Shown here piece after piece: positions 23,304 through 34,669 of a DNA stretch of 64,000 nt (within the stretch, counting starts at the first letter, position 1; every line of letters begins with the position of its first letter). Below the pieces are notes generated by a model. That model saw only the letters and a program-made list of their open reading frames with translations. It was not told where the DNA came from and searched no databases. Both the position numbers and the translations under genes were made by a program. The stretch is from Isoetes taiwanensis (taxonomy: Eukaryota > Streptophyta > Lycopodiopsida > Isoetales > Isoetaceae): NCBI GenBank assembly GCA_021234155.1, contig JAJEKV010000073.1, positions 2,700,001 to 2,764,000 on the forward strand, read 5' to 3'.

Positions 23304-25940
23304 CTAACAGTCATAATAAAAAGTCCAAAAACGATTTCCGCTAGATGAAGACCCCTCTGAATCTTCTAACTCATCCTCTTTATCATCATCATTACCACAT
23401 TCTTCGTCCTCCTCCTCCTCCTCTAAATCCTCGTCAGATTCATCATCCAAATCCTCTATTTCTACTTCCTCCTCTTCTTCATCATACTCACTCTCCTCTT
23501 CATATTCCTCTTCATCATTTATCACATCCAATTCTACTCTCCCACTCCATCTTCTCCCACGTCCTCTTCCTCTTCCAGCACTAGTACTTCCTCTTTCGGC
23601 ATGAGTAGGGCCCTTTAAGTTGGAACGAGAACGTGTGGACCTCCTGGTTCCAGAGACCTCCAAAAATAAAGTCTTATACAACTCCTCTTCTTCACGATCA
23701 ATAGGAGGCAATTCAGGACATTTGAATACATCATCTCATTAGGGTCTACCTGCAATTAATTAGGAAAGACAACGCCATTGAAAAAGTGATTCTAATTCTA
23801 TTTGGAAATCAAAATATAAATAATTTACTTGCTTGGGTCCATTGAGCTGTTTATATCTTCGCAAGGCCCTCAAGTTCTCTCTACAATAGATTAATCTATT
23901 TACAGTTTCAGATTTCAACTTATTCCTCCTTTTTGTATGAATTAGAGAATGGGCTGACCAATTTCTCTCTACTGCACCTGTAGAGCAATTCTGAGCATTT
24001 TTAAATTCAATTGGAAAAATTAAGATAAAGAATCAGAAATTCAGAATTGATGATAAATAAAGATGTAGTGAATCTGTGAAAGTGCTATTATATACAAATG
24101 ATTCTTCACCTGAGACAACACTTTGAGAGCTAGCTTTTGAAGCTCTGGTGTGCATCCGCCGTATTTCTCCCACCATGAGACTGGCCTTGACATGGCAAGA
24201 CGAGATTCAGCCATTGGATTATTAAAGCCTCCCACTCTCCCTCGAAACTGGAGCAAGTCATCATATAACTTAATGGCTTTTTCATGATCTCTCCATAAAG
24301 GATGGAGTAAGTGGGCTACAGCATGAATGGGACGATAGAACCAATCCCTTCTAGAGGTCACCTTGCTTTTTATGTCTTCAATTCTGTTGGAATAATAATT
24401 GCTATTGCTGATCATAAACAAAGTTATTGATTCACAAAAAAAAACTAAGGATGTTATTACAATACCTGTTTGTCATGGATGGATCTCTTTCTTTGATCTT
24501 ATTGAGTGCCACATTGATGCGATCCATGAACTCATAAAGTAAGTTCAGTATTGAACCTCTATCAGCGAGGCGTAGAACAGAATACATTGGGCGAATGATT
24601 TCCGTAATTTCATTAGTGTAATCCAATATCAGAACTTGAAAGGCCTCACTTTCTTGTAGTTTGGAATCATCCCAAGCAAGCCACAAATCTGATACAACAG
24701 TTTGTCTCAAAGATTTCCATACTTTAGTTAAGCGCTCGATCATGATAAACTTTGAGCCAAAAGCGGTTCCGGGCTGGTTTCAAGAGTTCTAACTTGGCAT
24801 ATTTGCGATAAATTGCAATGCCTTCTTCTTTCGTGAAAAGAGAGTCACAATTTGCTCATCGGTGACAATGGCTTTCTTAACCCAAGGAATGTTGCCAACA
24901 TCTTTCATAAGCAAGTTCAAACTATGTGATGCACAAGGTGTCCATACAATGGACTGATACTTCTCTTCTAATAACTTCCCCATGGAAACACAAATTGAGC
25001 CGTTATCTGTTATCAGTTGAACTATGTTTTGTGGACCAAATTCTTCAATCACTTCTTGCATCTTCTCAAATAATAATTCTCCTGTAACAGTCACGCCAGC
25101 ACCACTCATATGATTTCCTATAAATTGTGCCAAATGCAGAAGAAATCATTACATTATAAAGGCCTCTTTTTTCACATCCACCCATCCATCTGTCATCACG
25201 CTGCAGCCATATCGGATCCATTTTTTCTCAATTTGAGAGACCTCAAGTGCTACCTCATTATACGTGGCTGGAATCAACTTTCTTGTGAGTGTCATCGAAG
25301 ATGGACCCGAGGTCTTCTTGCCTATTACTGAAATTGCCTCCACCATTTGCTTCCAACTCGGTGTATCTAAAAGTCTGAAAGGGAGATTGCGCTCAATAAG
25401 CATCTTTCCAACCTTCAATTCTGCCTTCTCCATCCATCTTTTTTGCCAACCCACTTGATTTTTAGTGAGGGTTGTTTGCCTCATGGTCATGTGCGTAGCG
25501 GTAGGAGATATTTCTTGTTCAATTTCTTGAATAAAAAGTGATGAAGTTCCAGTAGCATCGTCTGATCCCCTTTTTCTCTTTCCTTGACCTTGAGTTGGAG
25601 TTGTAATGGGGGGATGTGGAGGAGGAATAGAGGCAACCGACACTGAATGTGAGGCTGTTGCTGCAGTTGTGGATGATTGTTGATTTTGCTCAGCCACTAA
25701 ATGAGCCCATCCTTTCCTTAGTATAATCTCTTCCTTCATATCAGGTGGACATGAAGGGCATTTCTTTATGCCTCTGCCACTAAGACCTACTAAATGTGCT
25801 TCCAATTTTCCAAGTACTCCTGTGGATGATAAGCTGCAGAATTTGCAAGTAAAGTCCTTGTTTCCACTTCCTTTACTTAACCCCAAAACTTTTTGGGTCT
25901 CAGAACATGCCTCCTCCCATAACTTGCTTGATTGCTTCAT
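23304..25940 (-). pseudogene. hAT-superfamily transposase gene (BED finger, DUF659, dimerisation region)
   Basis: The probable start is the ATG at 25940 (MKQSSKLWEEACSE). Next come a BED-type zinc finger (FTCKFCSLSSTGVLGKLEAH and CPSCP), an NLS-like GKRKRG, and the DUF659 block with YGCSVMTDGWVD (near 25200) and NIVQLITDNGSICVSMGK with WTPCASHSLNLLMKD (24890-25030). Later exons give ERLTKVWKSLRQTVVSDLWL (24650-24743), RRDWFYRPIHAVAHLLHPLW (about 24290-24350) and the hAT dimerisation part AVERNWSAHSLIHTKRRNK (about 23910-23975). The last exon has a very acidic tail (about 23340-23490). Splice-like borders join most parts, but a one-base shift near 23730 interrupts the last exon. I could not find matching terminal repeats or an 8-bp duplication, so element borders are unknown. 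Confidence 0.8.
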
Positions 25941-26613
25941 TTCCAGACCTTCAATCAATCCTTGCTCCGCGGATCGTTGTTCTAATCCCTCACCACATCC
26001 TTTGTTGGATCGTTCTAAACTTCCAAACTCGCCCTATAGTATTAGTGTTAATGTTCACGCACGGATAATGTGATTCTGAGAAAGGGCTCAAGCGGTTTGC
26101 TACATGATCGATCTGAGGACATTACATTTCTTATATTCTAAAATTTCGTCCACATCTACAAATGGATATAGGCAGAAAGGGATAGAGGCAGAATTGGTAG
26201 TAGGGAGATATTTTTGGATTGAATGGGGATATGCAAAAAGGCAAGGATTTCCCCCCTTAAAATAGATACTATTCTACCTTGATAGAAAGATATAGAATGA
26301 AGTAAACGGTTTGGGGTGGGTTATTTCTCAAACCTCAGATGCTCTCTCAGCCGATTCCTACAGATCGACACCTTCCTGGACGATAGAATGACTCCAAGGC
26401 TGCCGAAACCCAGATTTATGCACTAAGACTTTATCTATACCAGTCCTAATTGCCGCCCTGATGCCTGCCAGACGAAATCGCATGCTGTTTTGATCTCCAT
26501 CAATAGAAAACAGAGAGCTGGAGAACACAGAAGTCTGAATCGAGCAAACAGAGTGTCAAAGACGCATGTGGACTATCCAAAACTATTCGAGACCTTAGGG
26601 CAAACATTTCTAG

Positions 26614-26618
<5 letters not shown>

Positions 26619-26646
<28 letters not shown>
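26619..26646. repeat. Poly-T tract
   Basis: About 28 T in a row end the duplicated hAT region. In the second copy (about 29964) the same place has only six T. Confidence 0.9.
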
Positions 26647-26648
<2 letters not shown>

Positions 26649-26689
26649 AAGATGTAAAGATAATATTGACTTCTAGCTCCTCACTCATA

Positions 26690-28080
26690 ACACTGTAGGT
26701 GGAAGGGCTGTGAATGAGCTAATTATAGTATTTGGTCTAGATATACTTCATAACCTACATATTATGAGAGTAAGTGTTTAAAATATCCATATGGGTATGG
26801 TCAGACCAAACATGATTCAGCATACAAGTTGGGTTTAAATAAATTAAGACAGACATGTGTATTCTAATAAGAGATAATATGGTCTAGGTCACATAGAAAT
26901 GACCATCGAGAGTCTAAGGACATTATAATAGTTGAGGGCATAGAGGCCACAAGATTAACATTAGAGTTGTCTCAGGGACCTGTTTGGGTTCATCAACCCG
27001 TATGGGTCCCTCAATCCCTTCTCCATATTAGGGACTAGTTCTTCATGATACTTATGAGATTTTACATATGAACACCTGAATTGTAAGATTAACTCGAAGT
27101 TGTACCACCATATTCAATGGCAAAATAAAATTCTTCACAAGTTTGACACAATCGCACCTTGAAATACACTCAATTCACTGGTTTCGATGATATGATATAA
27201 TCTCATGACACTCAACATGGAATACAAATTTCAAGATAACATTAATTTTCTATGAATGTAGCCTACAAATGCTACTCATTTTTCAAATTTCATGTGATTT
27301 CATAAAAATTTGATGTATCAATGAGCAGATCATAATTTCAATCCTTAAGAGACCCAGTCAGGTCCCTAAGGAATTTCTGAAAAACAGACATCCAGGAACC
27401 ATTTCATATCTATGATATTTGAAATAGAATATGAATGTGAAGATACTATTATTTTTCAATGGAAATAGATACTAAGTACTATACGTCTTGCTAAATGGAT
27501 TTCATTTTTCCAAAAAGTGGAGTAGTACTATGAATTTTCAAAATTTTGACCCTTGGGGGACCTAACTGGGTCCATAAAGGACTTCTGAACTTCAAAATTT
27601 AAGGAATTATTTCTCGAAAATTCTACCATAGAATTTTCTAATTCTTCTTGTGATAGATTTCTCATATCATGATTTACAAGATGGAAGAATTAGAACTCCT
27701 AGGAAAAATCATTTTTGCAAAATAATGTGAGAAATGTTAAAGACTTTGAGAATAAACTTGACCCCTTTGCATTCGGCTCTACATTATATTTGGTAATAGA
27801 AGCTTTCTATATTTTTCATAAATTTTTCCTTATATGTACACTCATGGAGGACAACATATTGTGAGTATGTAGACAAATTCTTTATCTCGGAGCTATAATA
27901 GAATTTCAAAAAAAGTGTACGAATGAACCCATTTGGGTTCATCAAGGGACAACTCTAGTGTTAAAGAAAACTAAACCCTAAAACGGTGCATTTAAAGTAA
28001 AGGGGCTGGTAAAAAGGTAAAGACCAGTTGACCCAGTAGAAGATCTATGACAATATTCTGGCAGGCGATTTTCTCTTAGA
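26690..28080. other. Stretch without recognisable genes
   Basis: AT-rich sequence. Phrases of the type GGGTTCATCAA and GGGTCCCTCAA recur (about 26990, 27015, 27960), as do GACCCAGTCAGG and GACCTAACTGGG (about 27350, 27555), suggesting an old degenerate repeat. Nothing coding was recognised. Confidence 0.4.
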
Positions 28081-28096
28081 AGCAAGCGCCCACATA

Positions 28097-28387
28097 ATGG
28101 GCTATTTCTCCGATGATAACTATACATCAGGCTCAGATTATGAAGATCTTAACACAGCCAACTTGAAGCGGGAGCTTGAAGCCTACATTGCTAGGTCTGA
28201 TAGGAGTGATCACAGAATGGAATCTAGAGGTTTTAGAGGAGGCTATGGCCAAAGAAGAGGCGGATTTCAAAGGGATGATAGAAGCTATCAAAGGGGTCCC
28301 AAAAATTTCGGCAAAAGACGCCAAGATGATTATCAAGAAATACACCAAATCCAGGAAACTCAGGAGCTGGCTCATCTATACCCTTAG
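28097..28387 (+). CDS. Small ORF with Arg/Gly-rich segment, unknown
   Basis: A 96-residue ORF begins MGYFSDDNYTSGSDYEDLNT, has an acidic N-terminal third, then ESRGFRGGYGQRRGGFQRDD and RSYQRGPKNFGKRRQ. RGG/RGY content suggests RNA binding, as in the linker of retrotransposon Gag, and the neighbourhood is transposon-rich. No zinc knuckle or known domain is seen. It may be a truncated gag remnant or a chance ORF. Confidence 0.3.
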   Translation: MGYFSDDNYTSGSDYEDLNTANLKRELEAYIARSDRSDHRMESRGFRGGYGQRRGGFQRDDRSYQRGPKNFGKRRQDDYQEIHQIQETQELAHLYP

Positions 28388-28757
28388 GCTTGATACAGTC
28401 CCATATATCAACAAATTAAGATTCTCTTCGCATAAGGTTGGTCCAGATGTAACTTTAGTGCTGAGAATATGTAACAGGGCATAACTAAGATGATATGAGT
28501 GTATCTACACAAACAGGGATCTATTCTAACGAAGTAGAGTAGGTTTTTAGACTTGTTTTAACATGTATCAGTGATTAATCTATCTTAATGCATGCAAGTG
28601 GTTCAGTTGAATTACATAAATGCTTTATCTGATTTCAGGACATTCTTGTAATCTATACTTACTAATAGGGCAAAAGGAACAATGGGTAATCAGCGAAGAG
28701 CTGAAAACCCCAATGTACCTTTTGGCCCTTGCCTTGATACCATTTTTATGCTAACAG

Positions 28758-29965
28758 GGTGTATCTAAAAGTCTGAAAGGGAGATTGCACTCAATAAGCA
28801 TCTTTCCAACCTTCAATTCTGCCTTCTCCATCCATCTTTTTTGCCAACCCGCTTGATTTTTAGTGAGGGTTGTTTGCCTCATGGTCATGTGCGTAGCGGT
28901 AGGAGATATTTCTTGTTCAATTTCTTGAATAAAAAGTGATGAAGTTCCAGTAGCATCGTCTGATCCCCTTTTTGAGGCAACCGACACTGAATGTGAGGCT
29001 GTTGCTGCTGTTGCTGCAGTTGTGGATGATTGTTGATTTTGCTCAGCCACTAAATGAGCCCATCCTTTCCTTAGTATAATCTCTTCCTTCATTTCAGGTG
29101 GACATGAAGGGCATTTCTTTATGCCTCTGCCACTAAGACCTACTAAATGTGCTTCCAATTTTCCAAGTACTCCTGTGGATGATAAGCTGCAGAATTTGCA
29201 AGTAAAGTGCTTGTTTCCACTTCCTTTACTTAACTCCAAAACTTTTTGGGCCTCAGAACATGCCTCCTCCCATAACTTGCTTGATTGCTTCATTTCCAGA
29301 CCTTCAATCAATCCTTGCTCACTGTGACTGTTCTAATCCCTCACCCTGTCACTGTTGACTGTTCTAAACTTCCAAACTCTGCCCTATAGTATTAGTGTTA
29401 ATGTTCACAGACAGATAACAGATTACAGAAAGGGCTCAAGCAGTTTGCTACATGATCAGATACAAGACATTACATTTCTTATATTCTAAAATTTCGTCCA
29501 CATCTACAAATGGATATAGGCAGAAAGGGATAGAGGCAGAATTGGTGGTAGGGAGATATTTTTTGATTGAATGGGGATATGCAAAAAGGCAAGGCTTTCC
29601 CCCCTTAAAATAGATACTATTCTACCTTGATAGAAAGATATAGAATGAAGTAAACGGTTTGGGGTGGGTTATTTCTCAAACCTCAGATGCTCTCTCAGCC
29701 GATTCCTACAGATCGACACCTTCCTGGACGATAGAATGACTCCAAGGCTGCCGAAACCCAGATTTATGCACTAAGACTTTATCTATACCAGTCCTAATTG
29801 CCGCTCTGATGCTTGCCAGACGAAATCGCATGCTGTTTCGATCTCCATCAATAGAAAACAGAGAGCTGGAGAACACAGAAGTCTGAATCGAGCAAACAGA
29901 GTGTCAACGACGCATGTGGACTATCCAAAACTATTCGAGACCTTAGGGCAAACATTTCTAGCAAT
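28758..29965 (-). pseudogene. Second, deleted copy of the hAT 5' region
   Basis: This repeats 25361-26618 almost base for base. It carries the transposase start (MKQSSKLWEEACSEAQKVLE at 29293), the BED finger and the first part of the coding region up to LPFRLLDTP, where it stops at the left junction (28758). About 55 bp coding for the proline-rich stretch before GSDDATGTSS are missing, and three extra Ala-type codons occur at the ATAATA run. Small clustered changes occur at 29320-29460. It has no DUF659 core, so it is a non-functional partial duplicate of the neighbouring element. Confidence 0.85.
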
Positions 29966-31560
29966 TTTTTAGCAGGGTTGCCTAACCCCCCCTGCACAAA
30001 AGGCTGCAATTCTAGCTATGCCACACGTCACCCAAAATCAATTTGGGCCGTCCGATTATGTAATTTCGGATCGTAGGGCCAGGGAAATTAGAAAACCCAA
30101 GAAATTCTCGCGGGAGTTTGCTTTCGATCTCGATCTTGGTGGCACTTTCGCCTTGGCTATGGCGGCCCGATCCCCGGCTGGCTATGGAGGCTTTTTTTTT
30201 TTTTTTTGGGCATACCGTTCTCCAGAGATCGAGGAACCCATGGTCAATTTTCGTCGGGGGCCTATCTTGGCAAATCTGAACTGTCGATAGCATTTTGGTG
30301 AGTTTGTATGCAAACCGGCAATACATGAGTAGAATGATGGCGGGGATCCTATCGCCATGAACTGTTGGTGTTGTTGGCCGTTGCGGCCGATTAGGGCATC
30401 GATCTTCGCTTCCGATATTCGAGAGCGAGATGGAGTTTTACATATGATATTCAATGGCTAGAGATGTTGCTCGGTGAAAGAGTGAGTATAGGTATCTGAG
30501 ATCACAACTAGAATTTTGTACTCTATCAAAGCATTCAATAGAACAACTAGATCACAACTAGAACACTTGGTGGGACGAACTTCTTACATGGAAATGAAAG
30601 GTCTTGTAAATGAATGATGATGCGGACTTCGTTTATGTTTCCATTGTTTTGTAGATGTATGCTTATGATTCTACAATATTCTTTTACAGTGCATATCCGC
30701 TAGGATTCTACATCTTGATGGAATAAATTCACATTTAATTACCTATGTGTGAATAATTGTGTACACATCTCTTTGGTTCCCATGTGAGCTTATTAAGGTG
30801 ATTTCGACGAGGCCAAGTCTACCAATCTGAAAGGTCATGTTGTACCGGTCGTGTAACAAGTTTAAGATCCCGATGATGGTTTTAAACCAACAACAGGCAA
30901 AGTTCAAGTATTAATGCTTTAGTTGTAAAAGATGCTTTTTTCGGATGATTAATTAATTAGGTTGGTTTGCGGTTTCTAGAAATCTTCAAATGACTTTAAC
31001 ATCTTAGCATCAAGTCTCACGGCTGACAAAGGTCTTAGACTACATTGGTTATCTTGAGAAGTGCCGATTCCACCAAAGGTGTGTTGCAATGTGATTAATT
31101 TATTTCAAATCATGCTACGTATAGATGCACACCTGCTGATTGTAGGGTTGGGATTTTGCAGAATCTTTCCCTTCGAGATGGGCATTTGTCCAATGGAGTT
31201 CTCGAGCCAAATCTGAGGCATCACGCATGAAATATTAGGTGATTCTTTAAGGTACATGCCATGCATTGCAGAAGTAGACTACATTTGAACAGATATTAAA
31301 AGCAAGGAATAGTAATGTGTACAAAAGAAGTTTTTTTTTTCTTCTTAAGTAGATGTATAATGACCCTTGTCTATCTTGAACTGATCTAAAATGCATCTTT
31401 GGTTAGATGGTACTATCGTGTGCATGCATGCATCTTTGTTCTATTACTGAAATGCTATGCATTTATGCTTTCATTAAATAAATCACGTTTTGTCTGTTTA
31501 AACATGAATATGATTTCGAACATGAACATGATTTCGTTAAGATATCCACAAATTCATAAC
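29966..31560. other. Stretch without recognised genes
   Basis: At 29970-29990 CAGGGTTGCCTAACC runs into CCCCCCTG, an inverted end reminiscent of hAT termini. ORFs near 30010-30450 occur on both strands with no family resemblance. The remainder is AT-rich and unremarkable. Confidence 0.4.
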
Positions 31561-31829
31561 TAGAGCTCTGTTTTTGGAGCAGGATAGAGGAAATTGGGTA
31601 TCTGATCCACCGGAGAATTCATTGGAATTCATCCTAGCGAACAAGGATATGACGCCCGGATGGGTAACCCGAGAAGCACAAGTTGGCACATGGTTCCATC
31701 AAGTAGTGCTTTTTATGCGAGGGTTTAATCCTCTGTTTTGAGCTGTCGGATATTTTCCTTCAGCGATTACCACGGGGGCTCTTAGGCGGTGACATCTTTG
31801 CTTATGATCTACCCGCAATGATAAACTTA

Positions 31830-32260
31830 GCGGATAGAAAACAATGAAGTCTCGGCTTTACTACATTGGCCATTACATTGCTCAAATCAAAGTTCGAGAA
31901 TTAACTTTGTCCGATAACGTGGTCTTGGTATGGGGCGGTCGCGAGTTCATTCTATCTACCACTATAACCAAGGTGAAGATCTATGATCTGGATCTTGCAA
32001 TAATCGAATCATTTGCGACTCTTGGCATAGAGCTCATAGTTGGAACGAAAGATGAAAACATCCCAGTATATTGCTTGATGCGGACAAGGCCCCAAAAATG
32101 GGTGGAGTAAAATGTTGCGGTCGACATGCCTACATCAAAGATCAATATAATTTACGTAAGGAACACTCAACTAGTTCCGCCATGCAAAACATTCATCTTT
32201 GCATCCACGGACCTAAGGATTGACAACCTAGTGAAAACTTTACACCAACGAAACTAATGA
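31830..32260 (+). pseudogene. GH17 beta-1,3-glucanase fragment
   Basis: The translation has TTITKVKIYDLDLAIIESFA then TLGIELIVGTKDENIP, matching the N-terminal (beta/alpha)8-barrel part of plant glucan endo-1,3-beta-glucosidases (TkVKlYDad..vL.A...tgIe..Vg..NE.ip). After an in-frame TAA at 32108 it goes on in the same frame with NVAVDMPTSKINIIYVRNTQ, the next conserved block (normally ..tkIt.I.VGNEvl). The catalytic acid Glu of the NEV motif is lost (RNTQ). More stops follow near 32252. The enzyme normally cleaves callose in the cell wall. Only about 140 residues remain, with no signal peptide. Confidence 0.65.
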
Positions 32261-32960
32261 TCCAGCTTTACAGGGAAACAGACCCCTTTTATGGTCAATA
32301 AATATTCATATTTTGCTTACAAGCGTGAGTCTAATCATATCTCTCTTGCTTATGCCATGTTCCTTTAAAATGGTAATAGGTGTTCATTATGCCAATTTGC
32401 TCTACGCAGCATATGCCATGAAGAAAATGGGATTCCTCTAATGTGAATAGTATTGTGTCTAAAACTGTAAATTTGCAGCTATCATTAGGTTAATTTGGAT
32501 AGCATATTATACATGGTGGTACCACCACTCTGAAACATCATAAATTGAGGTGGCATTGCTGGCTTGGCATGTGACAAGGCTTGCCACATAGGGTATCTGC
32601 TTGGGATACTGCCACGTGGAATGCATTCAATAGCCTTTGGGACGTTAACATGACTGCCATTTAGATTATTTGCTACAGCCAATGGACACCCTCCCCTATG
32701 GCTTCTCCCCGTATCCCTATCCCTGAGACACCATATAGCACTTACCAAGTATGCCTTTTTGAAGGTTTCAAAATTCTACCACAAGACCCTGCTCACAAAT
32801 AATAACCCTGACTTTAAGCCTTGTATGGTTCCATATTCATAAGGAACGTGTTTGACTTCTTGAGCGGCTAAATGCACTATGGTAGCATTACCGACATTTA
32901 CTGCCCTTATGAAGGGTGAAGGTGCCACCTCATCTTTACTATCAGCAAGAATTCTTTACT

Positions 32961-33712
32961 TTATGGGATCTGCTGTATTGACTGCATCTCTTCGTCCATC
33001 TTTCTGATTAATTTCCAGCTCGTGCATAAATGTTCGATAACAGAACAAAGGCTCCCGTTACATCTTGATAAGTCGATCACAAAGTCCAAAACATGTTCTG
33101 CTAATTCTGAATTAAAATCAACCCTACATGCCCGAAGAAAAGATTTCCATACCACAATGGATGCTTCAAATGGCATTCCTTGAATAAGGTTTCCAGCCTG
33201 ATCAGCCCATCCAGCATGGCCAAGGAGATCGATAACACAAGCATAATGAAGCTCACGTGGGACGATGCCATGTTCTGAAGCCATGGTAAGAACCTGGTGA
33301 TATCCTTCATCTAATAATCCTCCATGGTTGCACGCAGAAAGAATGGCAGCAAAAGTAACTTCATTAGGTTTTGCGCCTTTTTGCTGCATGCTCTTGAACA
33401 GCATAATGGATTCTTTTGCATCCCTATGCTGACAGTATGCAGTTATGATCGTATTCCATACAGCCACATCACATGAGGATATCCTATCAAATAATTTACG
33501 TGCATCATTTATACCCCCACATTTTGCATACATGTCAGTGAGTGCACTATGAATAAAAGTATCTGTTTCACATCCATTTGTCTTGATCAGTGCGTGGATC
33601 TTCTTTCCTTGTTCCATATCTCGAACGCTAGCACAGGCACTGAGAACACTAATAGAAGTGATGCTGTTTGGCAGACACCATAATAACACATTGTCGCTAT
33701 AATGGAACTTTT
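32961..33712 (-). pseudogene. PLS-type PPR protein fragment with E-domain start
   Basis: About 245 residues on the minus strand hold PPR motifs in PLS order: PNSITSISVLSACASVRDME, DTFIHSALTDMYAKCGGIND, DVAVWNTIITAYCQHRDAKE, PNEVTFAAILSACNHGGLLD, then LHYACVIDLLGHAGWADQAG and EASIVVWKSFLRACRV, the usual entry to the E domain. Such proteins specify RNA editing or processing in chloroplasts and mitochondria. The front is cut: the frame meets a stop at about 33710 and joins unrelated GC-rich sequence. The C-terminus ends at TAA near 32961 without E+ or DYW domains. The frame itself is clean for 240 codons, so the truncation is recent. Confidence 0.75.
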
Positions 33713-33714
33713 AT

Positions 33715-33945
33715 AGGAAAGTAAACAAGATAAATACAAAAAACACAAAGAAACCCCAAACTTGGGTCCGATTCCATATTATGGTACGAGTTCACGATAG
33801 AAGGCAACGCGATCATGGTCGTGAGGAGGGCGTTCACGCCGGGGCTGCTGTACGTGATGCTCTCGTGGATCAAGGACAGGAAGCAACTGTCGATCGTGTC
33901 GCCGATCACGACCGCGGACTTCCAGCCGAACAAGACGCTGCAAAT
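33715..33945 (-). pseudogene. GC-rich membrane-protein-like gene fragment, unidentified
   Basis: The minus-strand frame reads FGWKSAVVIGDTIDSCFLSL, IHESITYSSPGVNALLTTMI and ALPSIVNSYHN. It is alternately hydrophobic and looks coding, with strong GC in third positions, unlike its AT-rich neighbours. It begins near a possible acceptor (TTTGCAG around 33940) and ends near 33775. I do not recognise the family. It abuts the PPR fragment, so two unrelated gene pieces lie end to end. Confidence 0.4.
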
Positions 33946-34242
33946 GTAGCCGGTTCAAAACGTGCCGCAATCAACATGTCAATAATTCACAGCTTCGCAC
34001 TGAATTTCTATGCTGTTACACCATCGAAGCACAACACATTCGAAAACATAATTTTGCTCTTCTTTGTTTTACTCTGAAAAAATGGATAATTATTGAGCAT
34101 CTCTATTATTAAGTAGCCGGTTCAAAACGTGCCGCAATCAAGAGGTCAATAATTCAGAGCTTCGCATTGAATATTTAAGGTAAAACACCATCGAAGCACA
34201 ATACATCTGAAAATAAAATTTTGCTCTTCTTTGTTCCTTCTG
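33946..34242. repeat. Tandem duplication of a 128-bp segment
   Basis: Two copies (33946-34073 and about 34113-34242) share GTAGCCGGTTCAAAACGTGC at the start and TTTTGCTCTTCTTTGTT at the end, with about ten differences between them. Confidence 0.85.
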
Positions 34243-34309
34243 TGGACATACTAGCACGCATTAATATTTTATAATTCTTTCCTTTGCCTCAACCCTGCCC
34301 TTCTGCTAG

Positions 34310-34310
<1 letters not shown>

Positions 34311-34337
<27 letters not shown>
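34311..34337. repeat. Poly-T tract
   Basis: About 26 T in a row, directly followed by GATGC/GCATC-type palindromic repeats (34345-34425). Confidence 0.9.
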
Positions 34338-34341
<4 letters not shown>

Positions 34342-34344
34342 AGT

Positions 34345-34665
34345 GGATGCATCTAACTTAAGATGCGTGTCGATGCGGCACATCTGCATCTTAAGCATCT
34401 AAACTTTAGATGCTCGCATCTGTGGAACATAGGTGTAGATTGATCAAAATTGGTATGTAATGGCATTTTGGTAATTAAGTTTAGTGTGTAGGGGTATTTT
34501 GGTAATTAAGTTTGGTGTGTAGGGGCAAATTGGTAATTTGTTTGTATATTTATTTTATACAGTGTATTTATTTGAGCCAAGGGCATTTTGGTAATTTTGA
34601 AACTCATAAGGGCATTTTGGTAATTACATAAACTCATAGGAGTATTTTGGTAGTTTTCCCTTATT
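34345..34665. repeat. Second copy of the CCAAAATGCCC inverted-repeat arm with GATGC palindromes
   Basis: Bases 34445-34663 are the reverse complement of the left arm at 178-440: for example TTTGAAACTCATAAGGGCAT and GTAATTACATAAACTCATAG correspond to AACTCATAG-type blocks there. Bases 34345-34425 (GATGCGGCACATC) resemble the sequence that flanked the copia target (820-849 joined to 23081-23130). So the same repeat family is present here in the opposite orientation. Confidence 0.65.
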
Positions 34666-34669
34666 TCTT

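Noticed and set aside
23345-23584. Pro/His-rich plus-strand ORF
   Set aside because: It is the antisense of the acidic tail of the hAT transposase.
28176-28484. 102-codon ORF overlapping the RGG-rich ORF
   Set aside because: It is another frame of the same stretch with less biased composition; neither can be proven.
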